DNA of 44,106 bases from Spirochaetes bacterium ADurb.Bin133. Lineage in GTDB: Bacteria; Spirochaetota; GWE2-31-10; MWDO01. The notes beneath the pieces are model-generated. The model had not been told where the DNA came from. It was given only the letters and a program-made list of their open reading frames with translations, and searched no databases. The translations under genes and the position numbers were made by a program. The first letter of the stretch is position 1. Every line of letters begins with the position of its first letter. This document shows positions 9,340-18,015 of this stretch, piece after piece. The stretch spans positions 75,853 through 119,958 of the forward strand of contig MWDO01000003.1 of NCBI GenBank assembly GCA_002070605.1, read 5' to 3'.

Positions 9340-10133
9340 CTCCGGAAAATTACCTTGAAGAGCTCTCTAGATCGATAGACGGTTTTTTTGACGCTATTAA
9401 GCAGAGAGACGCTAAGAGGTGCTCGGCTTTTTTTGAGAAACGAGTCTTTGTCAAATATGAGAGCGTTAACGTCTCTAACTACGAAATTCAAGAGACTATA
9501 ATCGGATGGCTTGATAAGAACAGAGAGATTAATATTCCAAAATATTCAAAAAAAATTGATAAGATCGATGAGGACAAGTATCTTGTAGTAATAAATTTTG
9601 AAAAAGATATAGATCTTTTTTTGCCCAGTATCGACAAGAATTTGATTTTAAAATTTTTCAGGAGTGATGGAAAATTTCTTATTTACGAAGTCGATAAAAA
9701 ACAGACCGAAAAGACTTTGACGCAGAACGGGTCGCCTAAAAATGTGATAACGGATATGGTTGAGAGTTTAATAAATGGCGATATTGAAAATGCGATCGAT
9801 TATTTTTATAACGACGTATGGTTTGACGAATACGGTATGATTCTATCCAAATCCGCGATATATAAAAATTTTCAGGCGTGGATCGGTCAGAATCCTGAAA
9901 TTCAGACGGTAGAAGAGGTTATAGATACGGGAACGATTAAGCCTTTTGACGATAAAAACGCCAGAATTTTCAAAAACTGGCAGATTACTTCGGACGAATT
10001 TGATAAAATAACTTTTCAGGTTATCTCAAAATCGGTTTTTCCGCTTAATCCAAATAAAAAGAATTGCGTTTTTATAATGGATAGATCGGATATTGATTCA
10101 AAATATAAAATATTGGGCATAGGGCAATATTAA
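9330..10133 (+). CDS. NTF2/SnoaL-like repeat protein, likely C-terminal half of the same gene
   Basis: 267 residues from a GTG with no ribosome-binding site. The frame is open upstream to the A10 tract (reading TERASAFVVNNVEV), which supports fusion with the 8908 frame. Two similar halves are visible. Each opens with a helix containing 'DA/NAIDYF' or 'DAIKQRDAKRCSAFF' and is followed by alternating strands, the plan of NTF2-like domains that often bind small ligands. With the upstream signal peptide it would be periplasmic or surface-associated. Function unknown; the fold assignment is an inference from the pattern. Confidence 0.7.
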   Translation: MEVTPENYLEELSRSIDGFFDAIKQRDAKRCSAFFEKRVFVKYESVNVSNYEIQETIIGWLDKNREINIPKYSKKIDKIDEDKYLVVINFEKDIDLFLPSIDKNLILKFFRSDGKFLIYEVDKKQTEKTLTQNGSPKNVITDMVESLINGDIENAIDYFYNDVWFDEYGMILSKSAIYKNFQAWIGQNPEIQTVEEVIDTGTIKPFDDKNARIFKNWQITSDEFDKITFQVISKSVFPLNPNKKNCVFIMDRSDIDSKYKILGIGQY

Positions 10134-10135
10134 AT

Positions 10136-10747
10136 ATGGAGAAGGGGATTATTAAGTTTAAGATTGAGCGATGTAAAGGTCGTTTTTTTATCGAACCTCC
10201 CCTATACGAAGACGTTAATGAAGCCAGGAGTAAGTTGCGTTATTATAATTTGATCGGACAATACGGCGACCTCAAGTTGGGGTATGGAAATATTAGTAAA
10301 AGATTGAACGGGAAAGAATTTATTATAACCGGTTCCCAAACCGGACATTTAGAAAGTTTGAACGGCTCTTTTTGGAGCGTTATTGTAGATTATGATTTTG
10401 ATAATAATTCTGTAAAATTTAAAGGGGATATCGAGCCTTCGTCCGAGACTTTGTCGCATTCGGCTTTTTACGAGTTTAATAGCTCTATAAATTGCGTCGT
10501 TCATGTTCACCAAAAGATACTATGGCTTGAATTAATAAGAAGCGGTTGCCTGAATACTTCGCAAGATGCGGAATACGGAAGCCCTGTTTTATATAGAGAG
10601 TTAATCGATATTATAAAAAATGACGACTCCAAATCAGATCCAATCGTTATTGTTATGAGAGGACACGAAGACGGCGTATTATTTGCCGGCTCGAGTATAA
10701 ATATAACTCTGGATAAGATAATAGAGCTTTATAATATGTACATATAG
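10136..10747 (+). CDS. Class II aldolase/adducin-family protein
   Basis: 203 residues. Class II aldolase landmarks in order: GYGNISKR (substrate phosphate loop), ITGSQTG, EPSSETLSHSAFY with the catalytic-type Glu, VVHVHQ with two metal-binding His, and MRGHEDGVLFAG with the third His. Family members include L-fuculose- and L-rhamnulose-phosphate aldolases and methylthioribulose-phosphate dehydratase; the substrate here is not clear. It starts 2 bp after the previous stop, so it is probably co-transcribed. Its last 19 bp overlap the end of the convergent GNAT gene. Confidence 0.8.
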   Translation: MEKGIIKFKIERCKGRFFIEPPLYEDVNEARSKLRYYNLIGQYGDLKLGYGNISKRLNGKEFIITGSQTGHLESLNGSFWSVIVDYDFDNNSVKFKGDIEPSSETLSHSAFYEFNSSINCVVHVHQKILWLELIRSGCLNTSQDAEYGSPVLYRELIDIIKNDDSKSDPIVIVMRGHEDGVLFAGSSINITLDKIIELYNMYI

Positions 10748-11190
10748 CCTTTTTCGTCGCACATTTCAAGTTTGGGGCACTCGAGACACTCTCTCCAAAG
10801 TTTTCTGGGGAATGCGTCTTTATCGAAAAGTTTAAATCCTAATCTTTCAAAGAATTTATCCTGATAAGTTAGGGCTATGAGCTTTTCAATTTTAAGCGCT
10901 CTGGCTCTTTCAATACATTTTTCGACCAGAGCTTTTCCGACCCCTTTTCCAAAATAATCGTTATCCACCGCCAGGGAAGTTACCTCCGCGACGTCTTTCC
11001 ACATAACGCTTAAAGCCGCGCAGCCGATTATTTTACCGTTTGAGTCTTCGGCGACAAAAAAGCTCTGAATGTTGCAATAAATCTTGTAAGGAGTTTTTGA
11101 CAACATTAAGCCTTTAGCTGCGTGAGAATTTATGAGCTCTAATATCCTGGTATCGTCCATAACCGTCGCGTTTCTTATGCTTGCATCCAT
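10729..11190 (-). CDS. GNAT N-acetyltransferase, ArgA-like short N-acetylglutamate synthase
   Basis: A 153-residue single-domain acetyltransferase. The acetyl-CoA site is seen as VTSLAVDNDYFGKGVGKALV at about residues 70-90, and EVTSLAV is the preceding strand. The C-terminal FPRKLWRECLECPKLEMCDE, with three cysteines, resembles the short bacterial N-acetylglutamate synthases that make the first arginine-pathway intermediate. No arg genes are nearby, so the substrate is an inference. It is the last gene of a leftward group that starts with the FG-GAP protein; the gap to the gene before it is 12 bp. Confidence 0.82.
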   Translation of the reverse strand: MDASIRNATVMDDTRILELINSHAAKGLMLSKTPYKIYCNIQSFFVAEDSNGKIIGCAALSVMWKDVAEVTSLAVDNDYFGKGVGKALVEKCIERARALKIEKLIALTYQDKFFERLGFKLFDKDAFPRKLWRECLECPKLEMCDEKGYMYIL

Positions 11191-11202
11191 TTACAACCTC
11201 TA

Positions 11203-11937
11203 TTATATCTTTAATTCGTCGTCTAATTCTTTTTCAAATTTTGAGACCATTATCTTTCTGTCAAGTATCTTTTGAATATCGGACTCGATTCTATCAAAAT
11301 TGGTTTTATCGTTTATGTCGATAACCAAAATTTTGGAGTAGATAGAGTTGAGATTTAGTTTTATTTTAGTAAGTTGATTGCGTAAAATTTTGTCGGTTTC
11401 CTTAATTTTTTTGATATTTTCTAATTGATCTGAGAGACTTTTCACAAGATAAACGTCCGGCGAACTCTTTTTTTCTTCATCGGACAGTCTCTCTTTAACT
11501 ATATCTTCGTCCCACTCTTTGCGTTTCAAAGTTTTTGCTACGTCGTCAATTTTTGCAGCCACAGTCTTAGCGTTATCAAGTTCGTCTTTTATTGTAGAGC
11601 GATATGATTGAAGTTCGTTTTGGATTTTACTTCCTTTTAAATATGCGACGATTTTATCATGTATCTCCCTACACGCTTTTAACTCCTTATTATGGCTATA
11701 GTCGGCGTCGGATAATCCCTTTAAAACCGCTAAAGTTATTATCCAGAAAATGCCTCCGAGGGTAAGAAATACTCCTCCGATAAGAGGTACGGAGGGCAAC
11801 GTAAGTAGAGTAACGATGCCGAGAAGCGAGAAAATCCCCGCTATACTTCCGAAAATCAACCCAAGTATCTTTCGGGCTATTCCGAATACTTTAGATTTTG
11901 TTTTTTTCAAATATTTGCTAATATCTTCAGGTATCAT
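11203..11937 (-). CDS. Membrane-anchored coiled-coil protein of unknown function
   Basis: 244 residues from the ATG at 11937, chosen over an upstream TTG because AGGA lies 8 bp before it. Two hydrophobic segments form a hairpin near residues 25-75 (ILGLIFGSIAGIFSLLGIV, then LIGGVFLTLGGIFWIITLAV). The rest is charged and helical, with heptad-like repeats (about residues 90-240), so it should project as a coiled coil into one compartment. It sits between a 44-residue membrane protein and a GNAT gene on the same strand. No family recognised. Confidence 0.75.
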   Translation of the reverse strand: MIPEDISKYLKKTKSKVFGIARKILGLIFGSIAGIFSLLGIVTLLTLPSVPLIGGVFLTLGGIFWIITLAVLKGLSDADYSHNKELKACREIHDKIVAYLKGSKIQNELQSYRSTIKDELDNAKTVAAKIDDVAKTLKRKEWDEDIVKERLSDEEKKSSPDVYLVKSLSDQLENIKKIKETDKILRNQLTKIKLNLNSIYSKILVIDINDKTNFDRIESDIQKILDRKIMVSKFEKELDDELKI

Positions 11938-11947
11938 AAATGTTATC

Positions 11948-12082
11948 CTATGCCGCTGATTTTTTATAGTTAAATAACTTTTTTTTAAACTCAATAATTT
12001 TTGCTATAAACAAGATAATCAACCCGGCTCCGTATAAGGCGACGCCAAATAAAAAGAAGCCTAGTTTGTTAAAAATGTTCAT
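11948..12082 (-). CDS. Small one-pass membrane protein (44 aa)
   Basis: An ATG at 12082 opens a 44-codon frame ending at TAG 11948. It encodes one hydrophobic helix (GFFLFGVALYGAGLIILFIA) followed by a lysine-rich tail. The stop lies 10 bp before the next ATG, and the next gene's ribosome-binding site overlaps this stop, so translation may be coupled. It begins 30 bp after the FG-GAP gene. The ribosome-binding site is weak (GGGAT, far upstream), which lowers confidence. Topology by the positive-inside rule would be N-out, C-in. Confidence 0.6.
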   Translation of the reverse strand: MNIFNKLGFFLFGVALYGAGLIILFIAKIIEFKKKLFNYKKSAA

Positions 12083-12112
12083 TTTTTTTATTTTCACATC
12101 CCGCTCCGGCGA

Positions 12113-13579
12113 TTAATCTCTTTTCAATATGTAAAAAGTTTTATGAATAATAAACAATACGTCTTTTTTCTGATTCTTAGAAAATCTACCTAATTTTAAA
12201 TTTGCCGGCAAATCTGATCTGTAACCGGGTATATCAAAGTTTTTAATAACCTCGGATATATATCTTGACCTACTATCAACGTAGGTATAATAAAGAATAT
12301 CCACGGTTTTGTTTTTTTTATCGTGAAGAAAATAGTAGAAGTCGGGGTAAAATCCGTCTTTATACTGATCAAAAGGGAGCTCCTCGATAAAGGACATCAT
12401 ATTTTCTATTCTGAAAGGAATATCAAAGAGTTTTCTCCCTTTTCTATTCTCAAAACGCTCTTCAGTTTGTTCGTAAAAGGTAAACGGAACGTTGATTTCG
12501 CCTCCGCCCGACAGTAATTGAAAAATACTGATTAAATTAAAAGGTATCGAAGGGATAATAAAATCCTTATATTTATCGTCGCCTATGTTTAGAAAATACG
12601 GCAGATTAATAGGAATTCCCTTTATTACAATTTGTTTATTCTTATTTATTGAGAAATTGCCTTTATCCATAAAATAGAGGTCGCCGATCGCTTCAAACCT
12701 TATGCGCGGCATATCGAGATTCGCCGACGATACCACGATCTCTTTGATATTATCGCCGTCCATATCGGTTATAATAGGGAATGTGAATTTTACGAACGAA
12801 TTTGATAGAAAATAGAGGTTGTCTTTAGCCATATCGACTTTTAGTTTCAATTTCCAACTTTTATTTACGCAAGAAAAAACATTTATAGAACGCTGAAATT
12901 TTGCTATAATCTCTTTTTTATTGTCGTTGTCTATATCCGTAACCAAAATAATGGGCAAGGTGTAATAAATATAGTGAGGATAAAATTGACCGGGAATCAG
13001 GGCAAACTCAAGAAATGTATTTATAGGAATCTTATCAATTAAGGTAAAATTATCCGTTTTATAGATTTCAATATTTCTAATATTGGCAAATACCAACTCG
13101 TTCTTTTTATCGCCGTCCAAATCGATGATCATATCGACGCTCGTTAGTATCTCCGGTTGAGTAACTACAATTTCGGATTTAATATAATCAATTTTTTTTA
13201 AAGTAGAATGGGTTTTAGTAGCGGTAAGATTGAGGGGTCTGTAATAAACGCCTTCGCTTGTAAGAAACAGTATATCGGCCGTTCCGTTGTTGTCTAAATC
13301 GCCTACGTCAAAAAAAATTGCATAATCCGGCGCGGGTATTTTATCCAACATAACTATCTTATCGTTTTCAATCTTATGTATCTCGACAAATTTACCCTCT
13401 TTTTTGGCAAATTGCGAAATAATTACTTCGTCAATCCCGTCGCCGTCCAGATCTCTTACAATGCTATTTGTTATTCTCGTATAATCCCCGCTTTTTAGGA
13501 GAGACCAATCTTCTGAGAACGTCTGAAAAGCGCCGATAAATAAAAATGCCGCTAAAACTAAAATAAACGATCTTTTCAT
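12113..13579 (-). CDS. Exported FG-GAP/VCBS-type repeat protein
   Basis: 488 residues with a clear signal peptide (MKRSFILVLAAFLFIGAFQ, cleavage before FSEDW). Several calcium-binding-like repeat loops occur: RDLDGDGIDEVI, GDLDNNGTADIL, IDLDGDKKNELV, TDIDNDNKKEII and TDMDGDNIKEIV. They are spaced about 55-70 residues apart, as in FG-GAP/VCBS beta-propellers. Such proteins are extracytoplasmic and often bind partners or polysaccharides. The role here is unknown. It is the first gene of a likely leftward operon with the small membrane protein, the coiled-coil protein and the acetyltransferase. Confidence 0.85.
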   Translation of the reverse strand: MKRSFILVLAAFLFIGAFQTFSEDWSLLKSGDYTRITNSIVRDLDGDGIDEVIISQFAKKEGKFVEIHKIENDKIVMLDKIPAPDYAIFFDVGDLDNNGTADILFLTSEGVYYRPLNLTATKTHSTLKKIDYIKSEIVVTQPEILTSVDMIIDLDGDKKNELVFANIRNIEIYKTDNFTLIDKIPINTFLEFALIPGQFYPHYIYYTLPIILVTDIDNDNKKEIIAKFQRSINVFSCVNKSWKLKLKVDMAKDNLYFLSNSFVKFTFPIITDMDGDNIKEIVVSSANLDMPRIRFEAIGDLYFMDKGNFSINKNKQIVIKGIPINLPYFLNIGDDKYKDFIIPSIPFNLISIFQLLSGGGEINVPFTFYEQTEERFENRKGRKLFDIPFRIENMMSFIEELPFDQYKDGFYPDFYYFLHDKKNKTVDILYYTYVDSRSRYISEVIKNFDIPGYRSDLPANLKLGRFSKNQKKDVLFIIHKTFYILKRD

Positions 13580-13663
13580 AGCAAAAAAGATATTAGTATA
13601 TTTATTGAAAAAATCAATATTAATCGAAATATTTATTCTTTTATTACATAATCTTTAAAAATA

Positions 13664-15058
13664 TTAGGACTTAAATTTATAAAATCTGTTTTTAGATAAT
13701 CCCGTTTTCTCTACCGCTTCAGAGACGTTGCCGTTAAAATGACGCAGTATTTTTAAAATAACGCTCTCTTCTAAAGAGTGAAAATCAAGATTTTTATTGA
13801 TTATATTATCCTTAATAACCGTTAAAGCGCGATCTACGGAAAGTTCGGTCTCGGAAGAGACGGGAAAAATAAAATTAAAATGCGCCGGTAAAAGAACCGC
13901 GCCGTTCCCGGCTACGATTAGAGCTCGTTTGACGGCGTTTTCCAATTCCCTAACGTTCCCGGGCCAATCATAACTTTTTAATAAATTAAGCGCATCCTTT
14001 GAGATTGCAACGTTTTTAATTTTTAATTCTTCTGAAAATTTTTTAATAAAAAATTTGACTAATTCGGGAATGTCGTCTTTTCGCGATCTTAAAGAAGGAA
14101 GAGAAATAGGGAATTCATTAATTCTGTAAAAAAGATCCTCTCGAAAGGCGTTGTTTTTTATTTTATCCGCAAGATCTCTGTTTGTCGCCGCTATTAATCT
14201 AAAATCTACTTTGATTATATTATTACTTCCAAGTCTTTCGATCTCTTTTTCCTGAATAGCTCTCAGCAACTTTGCCTGTAAATTGAACGACATATCGCCG
14301 ATTTCATCGAGAAACAAGGTTCCCTTATCGGAAAGCTCAATTTTTCCCGGTTTATCGCTCGTTGCGGAGCTAAACGCCCCTTTTTTATAGCCAAATAATT
14401 CGCTCTCAAACAAAGTGTCGGGTATAGCCGTCGTGTTAATCTTTATGAAAGGGTAGTCCCTTCTCGGACTTAACTCGTGAATAGCCCTCGCTATCAGCTC
14501 TTTTCCGGTGCCGGTCTCCCCGGTTAGCAAAACGGAAACGGGATGCTTTGCAATAGACCTGACTTTGTTAAAAACTTCTTTTAAACCAAAATCCGCTCCA
14601 ATAATGTTATTTATATCTATCTGAGTCTCTTTTTTTAAATTAATATAATTGTTCTTTATCGTCGAAATTTCGGATTCTTTCTTTCCTAACTCTCTGCAAT
14701 ATTCGATCGCCTCGTCGATAATCGGCTTTAACTCCTTCATCAAAACCGGTTTTTCAATTATTTTTTTAGCCAAGCCGTCGTTTATGGTTTTTTCTAAGAT
14801 GTTTTTATCGGCATAAGCTGTAAGCAATATCCCGTATTTGAACGCATTGATCTTTTTTGCAGAGCGTAATAACTCCAATCCGCTCATTTTTGGCATCTTA
14901 AAATCGGATATAATTATATCAAAGCTCTTTTTCTCTAATATGTTAAGTAAAACTTCCGGAGAACTAAAAGTCTCAATTTTATATTCCGGAAAATATTCGG
15001 AAATACTGATAAGAAGATCGGTTTCATCGTCTACTACGCATATACTTACTTCGTTCAT
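13664..15058 (-). CDS. NtrC-type response regulator with atypical GAFTGA loop
   Basis: 464 residues: receiver domain (SICVVDDE acidic pocket, phospho-Asp in IIISDFKMPK, conserved Lys in IEKP), an AAA+ domain (Walker A GETGTGKELIARAI, Walker B GTLFLDEIGD, then FRLIAATNRDL and DWPGNVRELENAVKRA), and a C-terminal Fis-type helix-turn-helix (FNGNVSEAVEKTGLSKNRFY). It should be an ATPase that activates sigma-54 promoters. The loop that contacts sigma-54 normally reads GAFTGA; here it is GAFSSA, so activation may be altered. I chose the ATG at 15058 (GAGGGG upstream) over 15091, since the receiver begins there. The cognate kinase is not adjacent. Confidence 0.92.
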   Translation of the reverse strand: MNEVSICVVDDETDLLISISEYFPEYKIETFSSPEVLLNILEKKSFDIIISDFKMPKMSGLELLRSAKKINAFKYGILLTAYADKNILEKTINDGLAKKIIEKPVLMKELKPIIDEAIEYCRELGKKESEISTIKNNYINLKKETQIDINNIIGADFGLKEVFNKVRSIAKHPVSVLLTGETGTGKELIARAIHELSPRRDYPFIKINTTAIPDTLFESELFGYKKGAFSSATSDKPGKIELSDKGTLFLDEIGDMSFNLQAKLLRAIQEKEIERLGSNNIIKVDFRLIAATNRDLADKIKNNAFREDLFYRINEFPISLPSLRSRKDDIPELVKFFIKKFSEELKIKNVAISKDALNLLKSYDWPGNVRELENAVKRALIVAGNGAVLLPAHFNFIFPVSSETELSVDRALTVIKDNIINKNLDFHSLEESVILKILRHFNGNVSEAVEKTGLSKNRFYKFKS

Positions 15059-15309
15059 TAACCTGACCCCTCGATTGGCCCTTTTTAACAAAGTAATTTT
15101 ACATATTATTTTTAAAATTTCAATAGTTAGTTGGAAAAAAGATATCGTTTTTAATACCGGAGAATATCGCGTGTCTTTTAAAAGGAGTATTCCCTTTTTT
15201 CATAAAAAAAATAAAAAAAAACAGAAAATTGTAAATCAAAATCAACTTTTTGTTGTTAATTATTATATAACGCGCGCCAAAAATATTTTATCAAAAAGGA
15301 GATAACTTT

Positions 15310-15879
15310 ATGAAGTATGATTTTTCGCTGGTTATAAATAACGAGATTAGAGAAAAAATTTCAGATGTTGGAAAATATTTTAAGTCTAAAAGAATATCGA
15401 CTATTATTTCGAAAATAATAGACAATATGTACCCTTATCTGAAATATTATCACAAAATAAATAAAGAAAACGTCCCTATATATGAAAAACTCAACTGGGA
15501 CAAGAAAATACATATACGTATAGATTATAAATCCTATCTATTATTGAAAAAAATCTACGACGATACCAACGGCTATAGTATGGCGTTTGTAATAAGAAGA
15601 GTTATTGATTATTTTGTTCAGAATATTGAGAAATTTGAGAATTTAAGGGAATTCATCTCAAAAATGAATGCGTTGTATAAAACCAAGCCTCGGAGAATAA
15701 AAAAACGGCAATACAACGTCTGGAATTTTATGGAGTCTCAGGGAATTTGTAAGTTTGGAAGTTTGATAAGGGATGACAAAAAAAGGGAATTCTCGCTAGA
15801 CGCGCCTTATTTAACGATAAAATATAACGAATTTTATCGCCCGATAGAATATTTATATTTACGACAAAAAAATGAGTAA
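15310..15879 (+). CDS. Unknown protein with two ribbon-helix-helix-like segments
   Basis: 189 residues with a strong AAGGAG ribosome-binding site. Two stretches resemble each other and the ribbon-helix-helix plan (short strand, helix, turn, helix): residues about 4-40 (FSLVINNEIREKI ... RISTIISKIID) and about 72-106 (IHIRIDYKSYLLLKKI ... SMAFVIRRVIDYF). A basic patch (KTKPRRIKKRQ) follows. This suggests a DNA-binding protein with two RHH halves on one chain, but it is only a pattern reading. Its stop touches the stop of the convergent hydrolase (no gap). The 251 bp upstream is AT-rich and probably holds divergent promoters; I see no other gene there. Confidence 0.75.
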   Translation: MKYDFSLVINNEIREKISDVGKYFKSKRISTIISKIIDNMYPYLKYYHKINKENVPIYEKLNWDKKIHIRIDYKSYLLLKKIYDDTNGYSMAFVIRRVIDYFVQNIEKFENLREFISKMNALYKTKPRRIKKRQYNVWNFMESQGICKFGSLIRDDKKREFSLDAPYLTIKYNEFYRPIEYLYLRQKNE

Positions 15880-16704
15880 TTAGCGCAGGTTTTCCAATGA
15901 ATTTACAAAGTTTTCGATTAGGCGATTTACTTCTTCGGGCTTGTCGGTGTTTGAGTTGTGTCCCGCGTCTTTTATCCACTCAATAGGGATGCCGGCGTTT
16001 TTATGCCACGCTTTATTAAACCTAAGCGTTGAGCCCGCTTTATCTTTTTCTCCGCAGATTAGCAGCGCGGGACAGGTAATTTCATAGGGTAAGTTTTTCT
16101 CAATCGCTTCGGCAAGAATTTTAAATCCATGACCGGCAATTTTGGCAAATCGTTTTTTATCTCCATTGTATGCTGCCATAATCTCACAAATCAACTTTCT
16201 GCCGTATTCAGACTCCGCCGTTCCTTTTGCTCCCGCCTTCAATAAGGACTTCCATGGATATAACAGATATATAGGTTCCATTCTTTTTAAGAGCCAAATT
16301 TCTACGCCCGTATAATATTTTTTTTGCAACGGAGCTGAATCAATAGAAATAAAGCCTTTCAATGTTTTCGGGTATGCTTCCAAAAAGGCTTGACCGACAT
16401 AGGCGCCCATCGATTGACCGACAATAACGGGATTTGTCATTTTTTCTTGTTCAAGGATCTCGTTTACCCATTTAGCTTTATCGAACAAGTTGAAATCAAA
16501 CGTAAACGGCCATGAAGAGGCGTGAGCGGGAGGATCCCATACAAAAACATTATATTTTCCTTTGAAGTATTCAATCTGTTTGTCAAACAATCTGCGGTTT
16601 GTCGTTAAACCCGGAAGAAAAATCAACGAGACTGCATTGTCATTAATTTTGTTTATCCAGTAATGAATAAAGCCGCATTTTGTTTCGTATGTTTTCTCTG
16701 TCAT
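15880..16704 (-). CDS. Alpha/beta-hydrolase
   Basis: 274 residues with the alpha/beta-hydrolase layout: oxyanion region LIFLPGLTTNRRLF, nucleophile elbow GQSMGAY (Ser at about residue 98), an acid in LLICGEKDKAG and the catalytic His in DAGHNSNTD near the C-terminus. Substrate unknown; ester or thioester hydrolysis is likely for the family. The ATG at 16704 overlaps the TGA of the upstream flavodoxin gene (ATGA), which argues for coupled translation and against the GTG at 16719. Sequence style (fewer TCG and GACG codons) differs somewhat from surrounding genes, so recent acquisition with its partner is possible. Confidence 0.87.
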   Translation of the reverse strand: MTEKTYETKCGFIHYWINKINDNAVSLIFLPGLTTNRRLFDKQIEYFKGKYNVFVWDPPAHASSWPFTFDFNLFDKAKWVNEILEQEKMTNPVIVGQSMGAYVGQAFLEAYPKTLKGFISIDSAPLQKKYYTGVEIWLLKRMEPIYLLYPWKSLLKAGAKGTAESEYGRKLICEIMAAYNGDKKRFAKIAGHGFKILAEAIEKNLPYEITCPALLICGEKDKAGSTLRFNKAWHKNAGIPIEWIKDAGHNSNTDKPEEVNRLIENFVNSLENLR

Positions 16705-17405
16705 TTTCTCGCCACCCAACCGTTATCGATCCAATGTTGTAAATCGACGCTGAGTTCTTGCCCTTCGGGGGTGTTTTTTGAAAGAGACGTTTGGAGCATC
16801 TTGCACATCTGAAAAATAAATTTCGTTTTCAAACTTTTTTTCGCCGGTTTTAAATTGCAAAATTGTCTGGCAAATGCGCGGATCTTTTGTTCAAACCCCG
16901 CCCGTCTTTTTTCCGAAATCTCGTTCCAAATAACGCCTTCCATCATACCGAATCCGATTTTTTTAATTCGAGAAATTCCAAGCCAATTCAAGCTTGTCGC
17001 CGCGTCTTTTTGCGCATCCTTATTCGGCGCCCCGATGCTCTGCGTTATAATCGCGCCCGTTTTGTTGAACATGCGCGGTTCCGGTCGATGAGCAAACCAA
17101 TGAACGCCTAAATGATCTAAAAATGTTTTTACCTGTCCGGGCGCTCTCAACACATAGACGGGATAGGCAAAAACAATTAAATCGGCGTCGAGCATTGCTT
17201 GCCAAATCGGATTGACTTTTAGATAATGCGGGCAGAGCGTTTCGCTTTTCATAAAGCATGTCTTACAACCGGTACAATAGGCGGGGGCGTCTTTTGGAAA
17301 ATAAAATTCCGTAAGTTGATCCGGTTTCAACTCGTCGAGAAAAAATTCTTTTAGATTGTACGTACAACCTTTTATCTCAGTGCCGTTTATTACTACGCAT
17401 TTCAT
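16701..17405 (-). CDS. Flavodoxin-fold NAD(P)H-dependent FMN reductase-like protein
   Basis: 234 residues starting after an AAGGAGG ribosome-binding site. The N-terminal VVINGTEIKGCTYNL is the FMN phosphate loop. A cysteine cluster (YCTGCKTCFMKSETLCPHY) resembles Fe-S or redox-active flavodoxin-like reductases, and ADLIVFAYPVYVLRAPGQVKTFLDH is the family's FMN-contact strand. It probably reduces FMN or small electrophiles in the cytoplasm. It is translationally coupled to the downstream alpha/beta-hydrolase (4-bp overlap), so the two probably act together. Physiological substrate unknown. Confidence 0.85.
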   Translation of the reverse strand: MKCVVINGTEIKGCTYNLKEFFLDELKPDQLTEFYFPKDAPAYCTGCKTCFMKSETLCPHYLKVNPIWQAMLDADLIVFAYPVYVLRAPGQVKTFLDHLGVHWFAHRPEPRMFNKTGAIITQSIGAPNKDAQKDAATSLNWLGISRIKKIGFGMMEGVIWNEISEKRRAGFEQKIRAFARQFCNLKPAKKSLKTKFIFQMCKMLQTSLSKNTPEGQELSVDLQHWIDNGWVARK

Positions 17406-17583
17406 TTTTTAATGTCCTCCTTAATATTATGTGATTTTATTACATTCGTATCAGGATTTTCAATTGGGCTTGAGCCGACGCAAAATAAAACAAGACGCTC
17501 TAAAACGTTATCCTAAAAAACTATTATCTCATACCCTTTCGCGTCGATTATAATTCAAAAAAAATATCTTTACAATAAATATT

Positions 17584-17860
17584 TTAGTTAAATAGAAATT
17601 TTGACACATATGCGCCGCTTTTTGTTCTTAACGACGCAAGCCCCGATATGAGTATGTTTAGTATTTTAGCATATTCAAAACGGGAATTCCCGCTTTTATC
17701 GGGGCGCGACAATTGTCGTATAGAAATTGACACATATGGAGCTGCATACGCTCCTAGATAAAAAATTGACACATATGCGTCGCTGTGTTCTTCGATAGAA
17801 TTTGACACATATGGAGCTACATGCGACGCCGGCATATCCCCAAAAAAGTCGCCCGACTAT
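17584..17860 (-). repeat. Dispersed CATATG-rich intergenic element, copy 2
   Basis: It occupies about half of the 606-bp gap between the flavodoxin gene and MCP1; bases 17406-17580 hold no gene I can support. GACACATATG occurs at 17603, 17729, 17768 and 17804. Two units read ATGGAGCT-CAT-CG and the others ATGCGYCGCT. The palindrome GGGAATTCCC (17682-17691) and flanking bases match copy 1 in reverse. The element ends in a CCCCAAAAAA run that directly abuts the MCP1 promoter block. Confidence 0.7.
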
Positions 17861-17871
17861 AAAAAAAAAGG

Positions 17872-17899
17872 TTGCAAAATTTTATAAAAGGATTATCAT
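17872..17899 (+). promoter_or_regulatory. MCP1 promoter
   Basis: TTGCAA, 16-bp spacer, TATCAT. It is preceded by a block GTCGCCCGACTATAAAAA that recurs in altered form before MCP2, MCP4 and MCP6. The spacer (AATTTTATAAAA) is conserved in all four, which suggests copied promoters and perhaps a shared regulator site. Confidence 0.65.
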
Positions 17900-17961
17900 A
17901 GATTGGAGCTTTGGCGCATTTATCATTTTTGTTAATTGTTAATTAAGGAGACTTGACAAAA

Positions 17962-18015
17962 ATGGAAAAAAGAGCGCGCAGCTCCGCATCTCCGGAAAAT
18001 GAGGAACGACTATGA
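17962..18015 (+). CDS. MCP1 leader peptide (17 aa), overlaps receptor start
   Basis: An AAGGAG ribosome-binding site and the block TTGACAAAA precede an ATG. The frame reads MEKRARSSASPENEERL and stops at TGA 18013-18015, which overlaps the receptor ATG at 18012 (ATGA). The same leader start (TTGACAAAAATGGAAAAAAG) precedes MCP2 and MCP6. Receptor translation is therefore probably coupled to the leader. There is no poly-C tract in this copy. Confidence 0.55.
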   Translation: MEKRARSSASPENEERL

